Part shown: positions 1 to 8,698 of the stretch, in pieces
Position numbering within the stretch: the first letter of the stretch is position 1
Layout of the letters: every line of letters starts with the position of its first letter
Source of the DNA: Candidatus Pantoea edessiphila
GTDB taxonomy: Bacteria > Pseudomonadota > Gammaproteobacteria > Enterobacterales > Enterobacteriaceae
NCBI RefSeq assembly: GCF_002933315.1
Contig: NZ_PDKT01000002.1
Span: 62,001 to 126,000 of the forward strand
Direction of reading: 5' to 3'
Length of the DNA: 64,000 nt
Notes under the pieces: model-generated
The model's database searches: none
What the model saw: the letters and a program-made list of their open reading frames with translations, nothing else
What the model was told of the DNA's origin: nothing
Program-made: the position numbers and the translations under genes

Positions 1-875
1 TCAATAAAACTAAAAGAATATTTAACATTAGTGAATGGGTGTCTTTAATAAAGCAAAATCACATGCCAAATCCAGTAATTGTAGATTGCACTGCTAGTCA
101 AGAAATTGCTAATCAATATGCTGAGTTATTATCTAATGGTTTTAGTATAGTAACATCAAACAAAAAAGCTAATACTTCTTGTTGGAGTTATTATCAAAAA
201 ATACGAAATATTGCTAACACTTCAAATCGCAAATTTTTATATGAAACGAATGTTGGAGCTGGTTTGCCAGTAATTGCAAATTTAAAAAATTTATTAAATG
301 TAGGTGATAAACTTATAAATTTTTCTGGCATTTTATCGGGTTCACTTTCCTTTATTTTTGGTAAGTTAGATGAAGGATTATCTCTATCAGAAGCAACAAA
401 TATGGCACGTGAAATGGGTTTTACGGAACCAGATCCTCGTGAAGATCTTAGTGGTATGGATGTAGCACGTAAATTATTAATTCTAGCAAGAGAAGTCGGA
501 TATAAATTAGAATTAAAAGATATAATTATTGAACCATTATTACCAAACGATCTTAAAAAGATTAAAGATGTTAATGATTTTATGGAATATTTATCAAAAT
601 TTGATGATTTATTTCAAGATAGGGTATCGAGAGCACGAAATCATGGTAAAGTGCTAAGATTTGTTGGTACTATTGATCAAGGTGGAATATGTAAAGTAAA
701 AATCAATGAAGTAGAAGAAAATAATCCACTTCATAAAATTAAAAATGGTGAAAACGCATTAGCATTTTACAGTCGTTATTATCAACCCATTCCATTAGTT
801 TTAAGGGGATATGGTGCAGGTAATGATGTAACAGCAGCTGGTGTATTTGCCGATTTACTGCATACTGTATCTTAA
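1..875 (+). CDS. thrA: Bifunctional aspartokinase/homoserine dehydrogenase I, 3' part (partial)
   Basis: Only the C-terminal homoserine dehydrogenase half lies in the window. The frame is open from base 3, so the GTG at 39 is not the true start. The 290 visible residues follow the last third of the 820-residue E. coli ThrA closely, including PVIVDCTSSQ-like, NKKAN, GAGLPVI and [14 protein letters not shown] segments. The homoserine dehydrogenase reduces aspartate semialdehyde to homoserine with NADPH, the branch point to threonine and methionine. The protein ends about five residues earlier than in E. coli. thrB follows within 20 bases, so this is the usual thrABC operon. The aspartokinase domain, ACT domains and any thrL attenuator lie upstream and cannot be judged. 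Confidence 0.96.
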   Translation, partial: NKTKRIFNISEWVSLIKQNHMPNPVIVDCTASQEIANQYAELLSNGFSIVTSNKKANTSCWSYYQKIRNIANTSNRKFLYETNVGAGLPVIANLKNLLNVGDKLINFSGILSGSLSFIFGKLDEGLSLSEATNMAREMGFTEPDPREDLSGMDVARKLLILAREVGYKLELKDIIIEPLLPNDLKKIKDVNDFMEYLSKFDDLFQDRVSRARNHGKVLRFVGTIDQGGICKVKINEVEENNPLHKIKNGENALAFYSRYYQPIPLVLRGYGAGNDVTAAGVFADLLHTVS

Positions 876-893
876 TTGGGAGTTTATATTATA

Positions 894-1823
894 ATGGTGA
901 AAATCTATGCACCAGCATCAATTGGTAATGCTAATGTCGGTTTCGATGTATTAGGTGCGGCAATTGCTCCAATAGATGGTTCTTTTCTAGGTGATTTTGT
1001 TACAATCCAATCCTCAGAAAATTTTAAATTAGTTAATACTGGTATTTTTGCAAATAAACTACCCACTACCACGCAGGATAACATTATTTATCAATGTTGG
1101 AAAAAATTTTGTGAAAAAATTAATAATATTCTACCAGTAGAAATTATTTTAGAAAAAAATATGCCAATAGGATCAGGTTTAGGATCTAGTGCTTGTTCAA
1201 TAGTAGCTAGTTTAGTAGCAATAAATGAATTTTGTGATAATCCTCTTAATAAAAATGAATTATTAACACTAATGGGTAACTTAGAAGGATATATTTCTAA
1301 TAGTATACATTATGATAATGTAGCACCATGTTTTTTAGGAGGTATGCAACTAATTTTAGAAGAAAATAATATTATAAGTCAAAAAATACCTATTTTTAAG
1401 GAATGGTTGTGGGTAATTTCATATCCAGGTATAGAGATATCTACTGCTCAAGCTCGTTCAATTTTACCATTACAATACTGTAAAAAAGATTGTATTAAAC
1501 ATAGTCAGTTACTAGCTGGATTTATTCACGCTTGTTATACAAATCAGCCATATTTAGCTTCTAAACTAATGCAAGATACAATAGCAGAACCTTATCGTGC
1601 TAAATTATTAACTGGATTTATAGAAGTTAAAAAAAAATTGCAACAAATGGGTGCAATAGCATCTGGAATTTCTGGATCAGGTCCAACTATTTTTACTATT
1701 TGTGATAAAATGAACATAGCAAATCAAGCAGCAAATTGGTTAAAGTATAACTATTTAAAAAATAATGATGGTTTTGTTCATATTTGTCGCATTGATACTT
1801 TTGGTGCACGCAAATTAGGATAA
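894..1823 (+). CDS. thrB: Homoserine kinase
   Basis: ATP-dependent phosphorylation of homoserine, the fourth step from aspartate to threonine. It is a 309-residue GHMP-family kinase (E. coli 310) with the ATP-binding motif [12 protein letters not shown] at about residues 91-102 and a conserved C-terminal GISGSGPT. The open frame begins with a TTG at 876, but the ATG at 894 gives MVKIYAPAS, which lines up with the E. coli start, so I chose 894. It lies 18 bases after thrA and 3 bases before thrC, so it is probably translated from one thrABC message. Confidence 0.96.
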   Translation: MVKIYAPASIGNANVGFDVLGAAIAPIDGSFLGDFVTIQSSENFKLVNTGIFANKLPTTTQDNIIYQCWKKFCEKINNILPVEIILEKNMPIGSGLGSSACSIVASLVAINEFCDNPLNKNELLTLMGNLEGYISNSIHYDNVAPCFLGGMQLILEENNIISQKIPIFKEWLWVISYPGIEISTAQARSILPLQYCKKDCIKHSQLLAGFIHACYTNQPYLASKLMQDTIAEPYRAKLLTGFIEVKKKLQQMGAIASGISGSGPTIFTICDKMNIANQAANWLKYNYLKNNDGFVHICRIDTFGARKLG

Positions 1824-1826
1824 AAC

Positions 1827-3107
1827 ATGAAACTATATAATATTAAAGATCGAAATGAACAAGTTAATTTTATTCAAGCTACCAAGCAAGGTCTAGGATC
1901 AAAACAAGGACTGTTTTTTCCAGTTGATCTTCCTGAATTTAATTCAGATAAAATCAATAATATACTAAAAATGAATTTTATAGATAGAAGTTATGAAATT
2001 TTATCAGCTTATATAGGTAATGAAATCCCGGTAAACACATTAACTAATTGTATTAAAAATGCATTTTCGTTTCCTGTATCAATAAAATATATAGATAATA
2101 ATATTTATTGTATGGAACTATTTCATGGTCCAACACTAGCATTTAAAGACTTCGGTGGCAGATTTCTGGCACAAATACTATCACATTTTATTGATGATGA
2201 ACAAATCACTATTTTAACTGCAACTTCTGGTGATACTGGTGCAGCAATATCTCATGCTTTTCATGGTATAAAAAATATAAGAGTAGTTATTTTATATCCA
2301 AAAAATAAAATAACTCTTTTGCAAGAAAAATTATTTTGTACTATTGGAGGTAATATTGAAACACTTGCTATAAAAGGTGATTTTGATACTTGTCAATTGT
2401 TAGTTAAAATGGCGTTTAATGATATTTCTTTAAAAAAATCACTATCTTTAAACTCAGCTAATTCTATTAATATTAGTCGCCTTTTAGCACAAATATGCTA
2501 TTATTTTGAAGCTGTAGCTCATTTGCCTAAAAAAATACGTGATAATTTAGTAATATCGGTACCGAGCGGAAATTTTGGTAATTTAACTGCTGGTTTTTTA
2601 GCAAAATCACTTGGTCTTCCAGTGAAAAGATTTATAGCTGCTACAAATATAAATGATACTGTACCAAGATTTCTGGAAAATAATATATGGAAACCAAAAG
2701 AAACTATCTCTACTATATCTAATGCGATGGATGTTAGTAAACCAAATAATTGGCCACGTATAGAAGAATTATTTTACCGTAAATCTTGGCAATTAAAAGA
2801 TTTAGCATATGGTTCGGTATCAGATGAAACAACTAAATTATCAATAAATGCATTATCGAAATTAGGTTATATTTCAGAGCCACATGCTACTATAGCTTGG
2901 CATTTATTGCGTAGTAATTTAAAAAATAGTGAGCATGGTATATTTCTTGGAACTGCGCATCCAGCCAAATTTCAAGAAATTATAGAGGAAATTACAGGAA
3001 AAAAAATAGTATTACCTTCTCAATTAATTAAATATATTAAACTTCCTATTTTATCTCATGAAATAAAACCAAAATTTAATGCATTACGTGAGTTTTTATT
3101 GCAATAA
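1827..3107 (+). CDS. thrC: Threonine synthase
   Basis: PLP enzyme converting O-phosphohomoserine to threonine, the last pathway step. It has 426 residues (E. coli 428). The PLP lysine sits in LAFKDFGG at K107, the same position as in E. coli, and the phosphate-binding SVPSGNFGN segment is at about residue 246. The start ATG lies 3 bases after the thrB stop, so translational coupling is likely. An essential amino acid pathway kept whole in a reduced genome fits host provisioning. Confidence 0.96.
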   Translation: MKLYNIKDRNEQVNFIQATKQGLGSKQGLFFPVDLPEFNSDKINNILKMNFIDRSYEILSAYIGNEIPVNTLTNCIKNAFSFPVSIKYIDNNIYCMELFHGPTLAFKDFGGRFLAQILSHFIDDEQITILTATSGDTGAAISHAFHGIKNIRVVILYPKNKITLLQEKLFCTIGGNIETLAIKGDFDTCQLLVKMAFNDISLKKSLSLNSANSINISRLLAQICYYFEAVAHLPKKIRDNLVISVPSGNFGNLTAGFLAKSLGLPVKRFIAATNINDTVPRFLENNIWKPKETISTISNAMDVSKPNNWPRIEELFYRKSWQLKDLAYGSVSDETTKLSINALSKLGYISEPHATIAWHLLRSNLKNSEHGIFLGTAHPAKFQEIIEEITGKKIVLPSQLIKYIKLPILSHEIKPKFNALREFLLQ

Positions 3108-3147
3108 ATTATCTTAATTATTGAATACTATTTTTATAAAAAATAAT

Positions 3148-3714
3148 ATGAATAAAATCAATATTGGAATCATTTCTGTTTCAGATCGTGCTTCAAAAGG
3201 TATTTATAAAGATACAAATACATCTATTTTAAAAATATGGTTAAATCATGCAATCATTACTCCGTTTAAATTATCAGTTCGTTTGATACCCGATGAACAA
3301 TTACTAATTGAAAAGACACTTTGTGATTTAGTTGATAAAATTAATTGTCAACTGGTTTTAACTACAGGTGGTACGGGACCTACAAAACGTGATGTTACAC
3401 CTGATGCTACATTAGCGATAGCAGATAGGGAATTGCCTGGTTTTGGTGAACAAATGCGACAGATTAGTTTACAATTTGTACCTACTGCAGTACTATCACG
3501 CCAAGTTGGAGTAATTCGTAACAATTCATTAATTATCAATCTTCCGGGGCAACCTAGATCTATAAAAGAAATCCTAGAAGGAGTTAAAGATCAACAAGGT
3601 AATATAAAAATTCATGGTATTTTTTCTTCTATACCTTATTGTTTAGAACTATTAAATAATTTGCGTATTGAAACTAATCCAGATATAGCAATTTCATTTC
3701 GTCCTAATAAATAA
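3148..3714 (+). CDS. mog: Molybdopterin adenylyltransferase
   Basis: MogA/MoaB-family protein that adenylylates molybdopterin before molybdate insertion. It has 188 residues (E. coli Mog 195), with the nucleotide/MPT-binding motif TTGGTGPTKRDVTPDAT at residues 72-88 and the conserved PGFGEQMRQIS and NLPGQP segments. The frame is open from a TTG at 3121, but the ATG at 3148 (MNKINIGIISVSDRAS) matches the family start. No other molybdenum-cofactor gene or molybdoenzyme lies in this window, so its use is unclear. The position between thrC and dnaK is that of E. coli, with yaaX, yaaA, yaaJ and talB deleted. Confidence 0.93.
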   Translation: MNKINIGIISVSDRASKGIYKDTNTSILKIWLNHAIITPFKLSVRLIPDEQLLIEKTLCDLVDKINCQLVLTTGGTGPTKRDVTPDATLAIADRELPGFGEQMRQISLQFVPTAVLSRQVGVIRNNSLIINLPGQPRSIKEILEGVKDQQGNIKIHGIFSSIPYCLELLNNLRIETNPDIAISFRPNK

Positions 3715-4069
3715 AATCATATCTTATTTTAATTACATTTGCTGTATAAATGCTTTTATGTATAAATGGTTATACAAATATTGTAATAATTATTTTAACT
3801 TCAATAGCATTAGAAATATAAAAATTGTTATCTTTTGCAAATATGTTATTGTAAGACATGCGAGTGAAACAATGGATACATAGAAATATTTTTTTTAGAT
3901 TAACCCTTGATGCTTATACAAAATACCCCCATGTACCAGTCATTAGATGTTGTGAAACTAATTAAAAACATATAATAAAAAGCATATAAGGATAGGTTGA
4001 AAGTTAATTACCTGCCCTTATATAAGGCTCATAACCCAATGTAACAAAAGTTAAAGGGGAGACGTTTAG
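3715..4069 (+). other. Non-coding region with dnaK promoter and leader
   Basis: The 355 bases hold no credible gene; the E. coli satP-yaaW-yaaI genes that lie here are absent. The right half carries the sigma-32 promoter at 3904-3934, a 12-base palindrome at 4016-4027, and a strong ribosome-binding site GGGGAG at 4056-4061 eight bases before dnaK. The last 12 bases before the ATG match what I recall of the E. coli dnaK leader. Base composition rises clearly from about 4011 onward. Confidence 0.7.
3904..3934 (+). promoter_or_regulatory. Sigma-32 (heat-shock) promoter of dnaK-dnaJ
   Basis: The -35 element CCCTTGATG (3904-3912) and -10 element CCCCCATGT (3926-3934) match the RpoH consensus CTTGAA / CCCCATNT. 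Counting from the core elements (CTTGATG, CCCCATGT) the spacer is 14 bases. The E. coli dnaK P1 promoter has nearly the same -35 words. The start of transcription should be near 3941, leaving a leader of about 130 bases. The match is seen directly; use by RpoH is inferred. Confidence 0.88.
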
Positions 4070-5971
4070 ATGGGTAAAATTATTGGTATTGACCTAGGTA
4101 CAACCAACTCCTGTGTGGCTATTATGGATGGCACACAGGTTCGCGTGTTAGAAAACGCTGAAGGTGATCGCACTACACCTTCCATTATTGCTTACACGCA
4201 GGATGCCGAAATTCTGGTCGGTCAACCGGCTAAACGTCAGGCAGTGACTAACCCACAAAATACCTTGTTTGCGATAAAAAGGTTAATTGGTCGTCGATTT
4301 AAAGATGAAGAGGTACAACGTGATATTAAAATTATGCCTTATAAAATCATCCAAGCAGATAACGGTGATGCTTGGTTAGAAGTTAAAGGTAAAAAAATGG
4401 CTCCACCACAAATTGCTGCTGAAGTATTAAAAAAAATGAAAAAAACAGCAGAAGATTTTCTTGGTGAATCGGTCAATGAAGCAGTAATTACTGTGCCTGC
4501 TTACTTTAATGATGCGCAACGTCAAGCAACAAAAGATGCAGGTAGAATTGCTGGTTTAGAGGTAAAACGTATAATTAATGAACCTACGGCAGCTGCTTTA
4601 GCATATGGTTTAGATAAAGCTAAAGGGAATAGAACAATTGCTGTATACGATTTAGGTGGAGGAACTTTCGATATTTCTATTATTGAGATAGACGAAGTTG
4701 ATGGAGAAAAAACTTTTGAAGTTCTAGCGACTAATGGTGATACTCATTTAGGTGGAGAAGATTTCGATAGTCGGTTGATTAACTACCTAGTAGGTGAATT
4801 TAAAAAAGATCAAGGAATTGATTTACATAAAGATCCATTAGCAATGCAGCGTTTAAAAGAAGCTGCAGAAAAAGCAAAAATTGAACTTTCTTCAATACAA
4901 CAAACTGACGTTAATTTACCATATATTACTGCAGATGCAAACGGTCCAAAACATTTAAATATTAAATTAACTAGAGCAAAATTAGAATCATTAGTGGAAG
5001 ATTTAGTAGAACGTTCTATTGAACCACTAAAAGTAGCATTGCAAGATGCAGGTTTGTCTATATCCGATATTAATGATGTAATTTTAGTTGGCGGCCAAAC
5101 ACGTATGCCTTTAGTACAATCCAAAGTAACTGAATTTTTTGGTAAAGAACCACGTAAGGATGTAAATCCTGATGAAGCTGTTGCAGTTGGTGCAGCAGTA
5201 CAAGGTGGAGTCTTAGGTGGAGATATTAAAGATGTTCTTCTATTAGATGTTACACCCCTATCTTTAGGGATTGAAACAATGGGAGGGGTGATGACTTCTT
5301 TAATTAGTAAAAATACGACAATACCAACTAAACATAGTCAAGTATTTTCAACTGCTGAAGATAATCAATCTGCAGTAACAATTCATGTACTTCAGGGAGA
5401 ACGTAAACGTTCTAATGATAATAAATCTTTAGGACAATTTAATTTAGATGGTATTCAGCCAGCACCTAGAGGTATGCCACAAATCGAAGTTACATTTGAT
5501 ATTGATGCTGATGGTATTTTGCATGTCTCTGCAAAAGACAAAAATAGTGGTAAAGAACAAAAAATAACTATTAAAGCTTCTTCTGGTTTAAACGATAAAG
5601 AAATAGAAAAAATGGTACGTGACGCAGAGGCAAACGCTGAATCTGACCGTAAATTTGAAGATTTAGTTAAGGTGCGAAATCAAGGTGATCAAATCGTTCA
5701 TAGCACTCGTAAACAACTTGATTCAATTGGGGATAAAATATCTCTTGACGATAAAAATATTATTAAAAAATCCTTAACAGAACTTGAGAACGCATTAAAA
5801 AGTGAAAATAAAGTTGAAATTGAAAACAAAATACAAGCATTAATGGAAGTATCAAGTAAATTAACACAAGCATCGCAAAATCATAATAATAAAAATACAA
5901 GTGATACAACAACAAAAAAAGACGATAACGTAGTTGATGCCGAATTTGAAGAAGTTAAAGATAAGAAATAA
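4070..5971 (+). CDS. dnaK: Chaperone DnaK (Hsp70)
   Basis: ATP-driven cytoplasmic Hsp70 that binds unfolded proteins with DnaJ and GrpE. It has 633 residues (E. coli 638). The N-terminal ATPase motif [11 protein letters not shown], phosphate loop DLGGGTFD near residue 194 and adenosine motif VGGQTRMP are intact. They are followed by the substrate-binding domain and the acidic tail ending EFEEVKDKK as in E. coli. The ATG at 4070 has GGGGAG eight bases upstream. The first 190 bases of the gene are about 47% GC against about 33% in the next 180, with codons close to those of E. coli. dnaJ follows after 102 bases. Confidence 0.98.
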   Translation: MGKIIGIDLGTTNSCVAIMDGTQVRVLENAEGDRTTPSIIAYTQDAEILVGQPAKRQAVTNPQNTLFAIKRLIGRRFKDEEVQRDIKIMPYKIIQADNGDAWLEVKGKKMAPPQIAAEVLKKMKKTAEDFLGESVNEAVITVPAYFNDAQRQATKDAGRIAGLEVKRIINEPTAAALAYGLDKAKGNRTIAVYDLGGGTFDISIIEIDEVDGEKTFEVLATNGDTHLGGEDFDSRLINYLVGEFKKDQGIDLHKDPLAMQRLKEAAEKAKIELSSIQQTDVNLPYITADANGPKHLNIKLTRAKLESLVEDLVERSIEPLKVALQDAGLSISDINDVILVGGQTRMPLVQSKVTEFFGKEPRKDVNPDEAVAVGAAVQGGVLGGDIKDVLLLDVTPLSLGIETMGGVMTSLISKNTTIPTKHSQVFSTAEDNQSAVTIHVLQGERKRSNDNKSLGQFNLDGIQPAPRGMPQIEVTFDIDADGILHVSAKDKNSGKEQKITIKASSGLNDKEIEKMVRDAEANAESDRKFEDLVKVRNQGDQIVHSTRKQLDSIGDKISLDDKNIIKKSLTELENALKSENKVEIENKIQALMEVSSKLTQASQNHNNKNTSDTTTKKDDNVVDAEFEEVKDKK

Positions 5972-6017
5972 ATATTATTTATTATTTATTTAGTTACACT
6001 ATATATCTTAGCTAGAG

Positions 6018-6055
6018 ATTTCACGGTCGAGAGGGTCATTTTATGCCCGTGAAAT
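6018..6055 (+). repeat. Stem-loop between dnaK and dnaJ
   Basis: Perfect 9-base arms ATTTCACGG (6018-6026) and CCGTGAAAT (6047-6055) enclose a 20-base loop. The arms are GC-richer than the surrounding spacer. There is no T-run after the stem, so it is not a classical terminator; it could slow RNase decay, or attenuate dnaJ relative to dnaK. The dnaJ ribosome-binding site starts six bases after the stem. Confidence 0.6.
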
Positions 6056-6073
6056 ATATTAAGGATTGTGAAA

Positions 6074-7186
6074 ATGGCGAAAAACGATTATTACGAAATT
6101 TTAGGTGTTAATAAATCATCTGATGAACGTGAAATTAAAAAAGCTTATAAAAGACTAGCAATGAAATTTCACCCTGATCGCAATCCTGGTGATAAAAAAG
6201 CAGAAGCTAAATTTAAAGAAATTAAAGAAGCATATGAAATTTTAACCGATTCAAATAAGAGAGCAGCTTATGATCAATATGGTCATTCTGCTTTTGAAAA
6301 AGTCAATATGGGTGCTGGTACTGATTTTGGTGATATTTTTGGAGATGTTTTTGGTGATATTTTTGGTAGCAACCGTAGACAAAGGTCATCAAGAGGATCA
6401 GATTTGCGTTATAATTTAGAACTTACACTTGAAGAAGTAGTATTAGGTGTAACAAAAGAAATTTATATTCCTACTTTAGTTGTATGTAAAACATGCCGTG
6501 GTAGTGGTACAAAAATAGGTACCAAACCACAGACTTGTAATACTTGTCATGGTTCTGGGCAAATTCAGATGCGTCAAGGATTTTTTACAGTTCAACAATC
6601 ATGTCCTACATGTCGTGGCATGGGCTCAATTATTAAAAATCCCTGTAATATATGTCGTGGTCAGGGACGTATAGAACAATCAAAAACTTTATCAGTGAAA
6701 ATTCCAGGAGGAGTTGATACTGGTGATCGTATACGTTTAAGCGGAGAAGGAGAAGCAGGAAAAAATGGGGCATCAGCAGGAGATTTGTATGTGCAAGTTT
6801 CAGTAAAAAAACATTCAATTTTTGATCGTGAAGATAATAATCTTTATTGTGAAGTACCAATAAATTTTGCAATGGCAGCTTTAGGTGGTGAAATCGAAGT
6901 ACCTACCTTAAATGGCAGAGTAAAGTTAAAAATTCCATCAGAAACTCAAACTAGTAAATTATTCCGTATACGTGGAAGAGGAGTCAAATCGGTTAGAAAT
7001 AATACTGTAGGTGATCTGTTGTGTCGTGTTGTAGTAGAAACCCCTGTAAATCTCAGTGAAACCCAAAAACATTTATTAATAGAGTTAGAGAAAAGCTTTG
7101 GTGGACCTACTGGTGAAAGAAACAGTCCACGTTCCAAACGTTTTTTTGACGGTGTAAAGAAATTTTTTGAAGATTTAACCAATTAA
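6074..7186 (+). CDS. dnaJ: Co-chaperone DnaJ (Hsp40)
   Basis: Stimulates the DnaK ATPase and delivers substrates. It has 370 residues (E. coli 376): J domain with HPD in FHPDR at about residues 32-36, a shortened Gly/Phe linker ([15 protein letters not shown]), and four zinc-binding CxxCxGxG repeats spanning about residues 138-198. The C-terminal substrate-binding domain ends [17 protein letters not shown]. The frame extends to a GTG at 6068, but the ATG at 6074 gives the conserved MAKNDYYE start with AAGGA at 6061-6065. It is the second gene of the heat-shock operon with dnaK and converges on rpsT. Confidence 0.97.
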   Translation: MAKNDYYEILGVNKSSDEREIKKAYKRLAMKFHPDRNPGDKKAEAKFKEIKEAYEILTDSNKRAAYDQYGHSAFEKVNMGAGTDFGDIFGDVFGDIFGSNRRQRSSRGSDLRYNLELTLEEVVLGVTKEIYIPTLVVCKTCRGSGTKIGTKPQTCNTCHGSGQIQMRQGFFTVQQSCPTCRGMGSIIKNPCNICRGQGRIEQSKTLSVKIPGGVDTGDRIRLSGEGEAGKNGASAGDLYVQVSVKKHSIFDREDNNLYCEVPINFAMAALGGEIEVPTLNGRVKLKIPSETQTSKLFRIRGRGVKSVRNNTVGDLLCRVVVETPVNLSETQKHLLIELEKSFGGPTGERNSPRSKRFFDGVKKFFEDLTN

Positions 7187-7209
7187 CAGAATACTATAAT
7201 TTTTCCTAA

Positions 7210-7473
7210 CTAACATATCTTATTTATATGTGCGGTTAATCTAGATTTATGACGAGCAGCTTTATTTTTGCTGATCAACCCCTTAGAAGCTTGTCTGTCA
7301 ATTACTGGTTGCATATGGCTAAATGCATTTTGTGCAGCAATTTTATCACCTGATTCTATTGCTAAATATACCTTTTTAATAAAGGTACGCACCATAGAAC
7401 GATGGCTGGAATTGATTTTACGTCTTTTTTCAGATGTTATGGCTCTTTTTTTAGCTGATTTAATATTTGCCAA
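7210..7473 (-). CDS. rpsT: 30S ribosomal protein S20
   Basis: Primary 16S rRNA-binding protein of the small subunit, 87 residues as in E. coli, lysine/arginine-rich, starting [12 protein letters not shown]. Translation begins at a TTG (7473-7471), as in E. coli, where the UUG is known to take part in S20 autoregulation. GAGGAA lies upstream. A near-consensus promoter lies at 7519-7547. It stands alone, convergent with dnaJ and divergent from ribF. Confidence 0.97.
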   Translation of the reverse strand: MANIKSAKKRAITSEKRRKINSSHRSMVRTFIKKVYLAIESGDKIAAQNAFSHMQPVIDRQASKGLISKNKAARHKSRLTAHINKIC

Positions 7474-7518
7474 AATATTGTTTCCTCAACATGTTATACA
7501 ATAAAAAATAACAGATCA

Positions 7519-7547
7519 ATTATCTACTTTATATGTTTTTTTGTCAA
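7519..7547 (-). promoter_or_regulatory. Sigma-70 promoter of rpsT
   Basis: Read on the minus strand, TTGACA (7547-7542) and GATAAT (7524-7519) are separated by exactly 17 bases. That is a perfect -35 and a five-of-six -10. The expected transcription start is near 7512, about 40 bases before the TTG start of rpsT. Confidence 0.8.
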
Positions 7548-7733
7548 TATATTTTATTTATAAAGATATAATGTTATTTTTTCCAATGCAATATATTTTC
7601 ATATAAATTAGTATCCATGATATATATTAAGATATATATAAATTTTGATGTTTGTAATATCTCTTTTTTATTATTTATACAATAAAAATACTATATATTT
7701 TATTGATTTTAATCATGTCAATTAGAGTTAATT

Positions 7734-8678
7734 ATGAATTTAATCCGTGGTATTCATAATATTAAAAAACATCATCATGGTTGTGTAATGACAATTGGTA
7801 ATTTTGATGGTGTACATAGAGGTCATCAAGCTTTATTATTTCAATTACAACAAGCAAGCATTAAATATAATTTACCAGTCATGGTGATGTTATTTGAACC
7901 ACAAACTCTTGAATTATTTGCTGGGAAAAATGCACCACCACGTTTGACACCTTTACGTGAGAAATTAAAGTGTTTATCAAAAATAGGAGTTGATAATGTA
8001 CTATGTGTACGTTTTAATTACAATTTAGCAATGTTGCCAGCAAATGATTTTATTTCTGAACTTTTGGTTAATAAACTAGGTATAAAATACCTTGCAATAG
8101 GTGATGATTTTCGTTTTGGTGCTGGAGGCAAAGGAGATATTAGTTTATTAAAAAAAGCTGGTTTTAAGTATAATTTTGATGTTTCTATTATCAAAACTCT
8201 ATATGATGGTAAAAAAAGAATTAGCAGCACTGCCATACGTGACGAACTTGCTAAAGATAATCTAACGTTAGCACAACTTTGGTTAGGTCATCCTTTTATT
8301 ATTTCTGGCAGAGTAGTACATGGCAATTCTTTAGGAAGAACATTAGGTTTTCCTACTGCTAATATTAATTTAAACCATAATATATATGTATGCCCAGTAA
8401 AAGGAATTTACGCAGTAGAAGTACACGGTATATCTTTAAAACCTATCATTGGAATTGCTAATATAGGTCGATGTCCAACATTAAAAAATTGTTATCAAAG
8501 GTTAGAAGTGCATTTATTTGATGTAAATATGAACTTATATGGTAAATATATAGACGTAGTATTGTTACATAAAATAAGAGATGAAAAACATTTCATATCA
8601 TTAGAAGCATTAAAAAAACAAATTTTACAAGATATAGTAAATGCTAAACATTTTTTTTCTTTAAAACTCAAAAAATAA
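7734..8678 (+). CDS. ribF: Bifunctional riboflavin kinase / FAD synthetase
   Basis: Converts riboflavin to FMN and FMN to FAD. It has 314 residues (E. coli 313). The N-terminal adenylyltransferase has [12 protein letters not shown] at residues 20-31 and GDDFRFG; the C-terminal kinase has [11 protein letters not shown] and a conserved VKGIYAVEV. It starts at [10 protein letters not shown], as in E. coli. ileS begins 20 bases downstream, and the order ribF-ileS-lspA-ispH is the standard enterobacterial operon with fkpB removed. Confidence 0.96.
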   Translation: MNLIRGIHNIKKHHHGCVMTIGNFDGVHRGHQALLFQLQQASIKYNLPVMVMLFEPQTLELFAGKNAPPRLTPLREKLKCLSKIGVDNVLCVRFNYNLAMLPANDFISELLVNKLGIKYLAIGDDFRFGAGGKGDISLLKKAGFKYNFDVSIIKTLYDGKKRISSTAIRDELAKDNLTLAQLWLGHPFIISGRVVHGNSLGRTLGFPTANINLNHNIYVCPVKGIYAVEVHGISLKPIIGIANIGRCPTLKNCYQRLEVHLFDVNMNLYGKYIDVVLLHKIRDEKHFISLEALKKQILQDIVNAKHFFSLKLKK

Positions 8679-8698
8679 AAAATGGAATTCAAAATATA

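Noticed and set aside
7268-7504. 78-codon plus-strand frame across rpsT
   Set aside because: Antisense to the well-conserved S20 gene and lacking a family match or ribosome-binding site.
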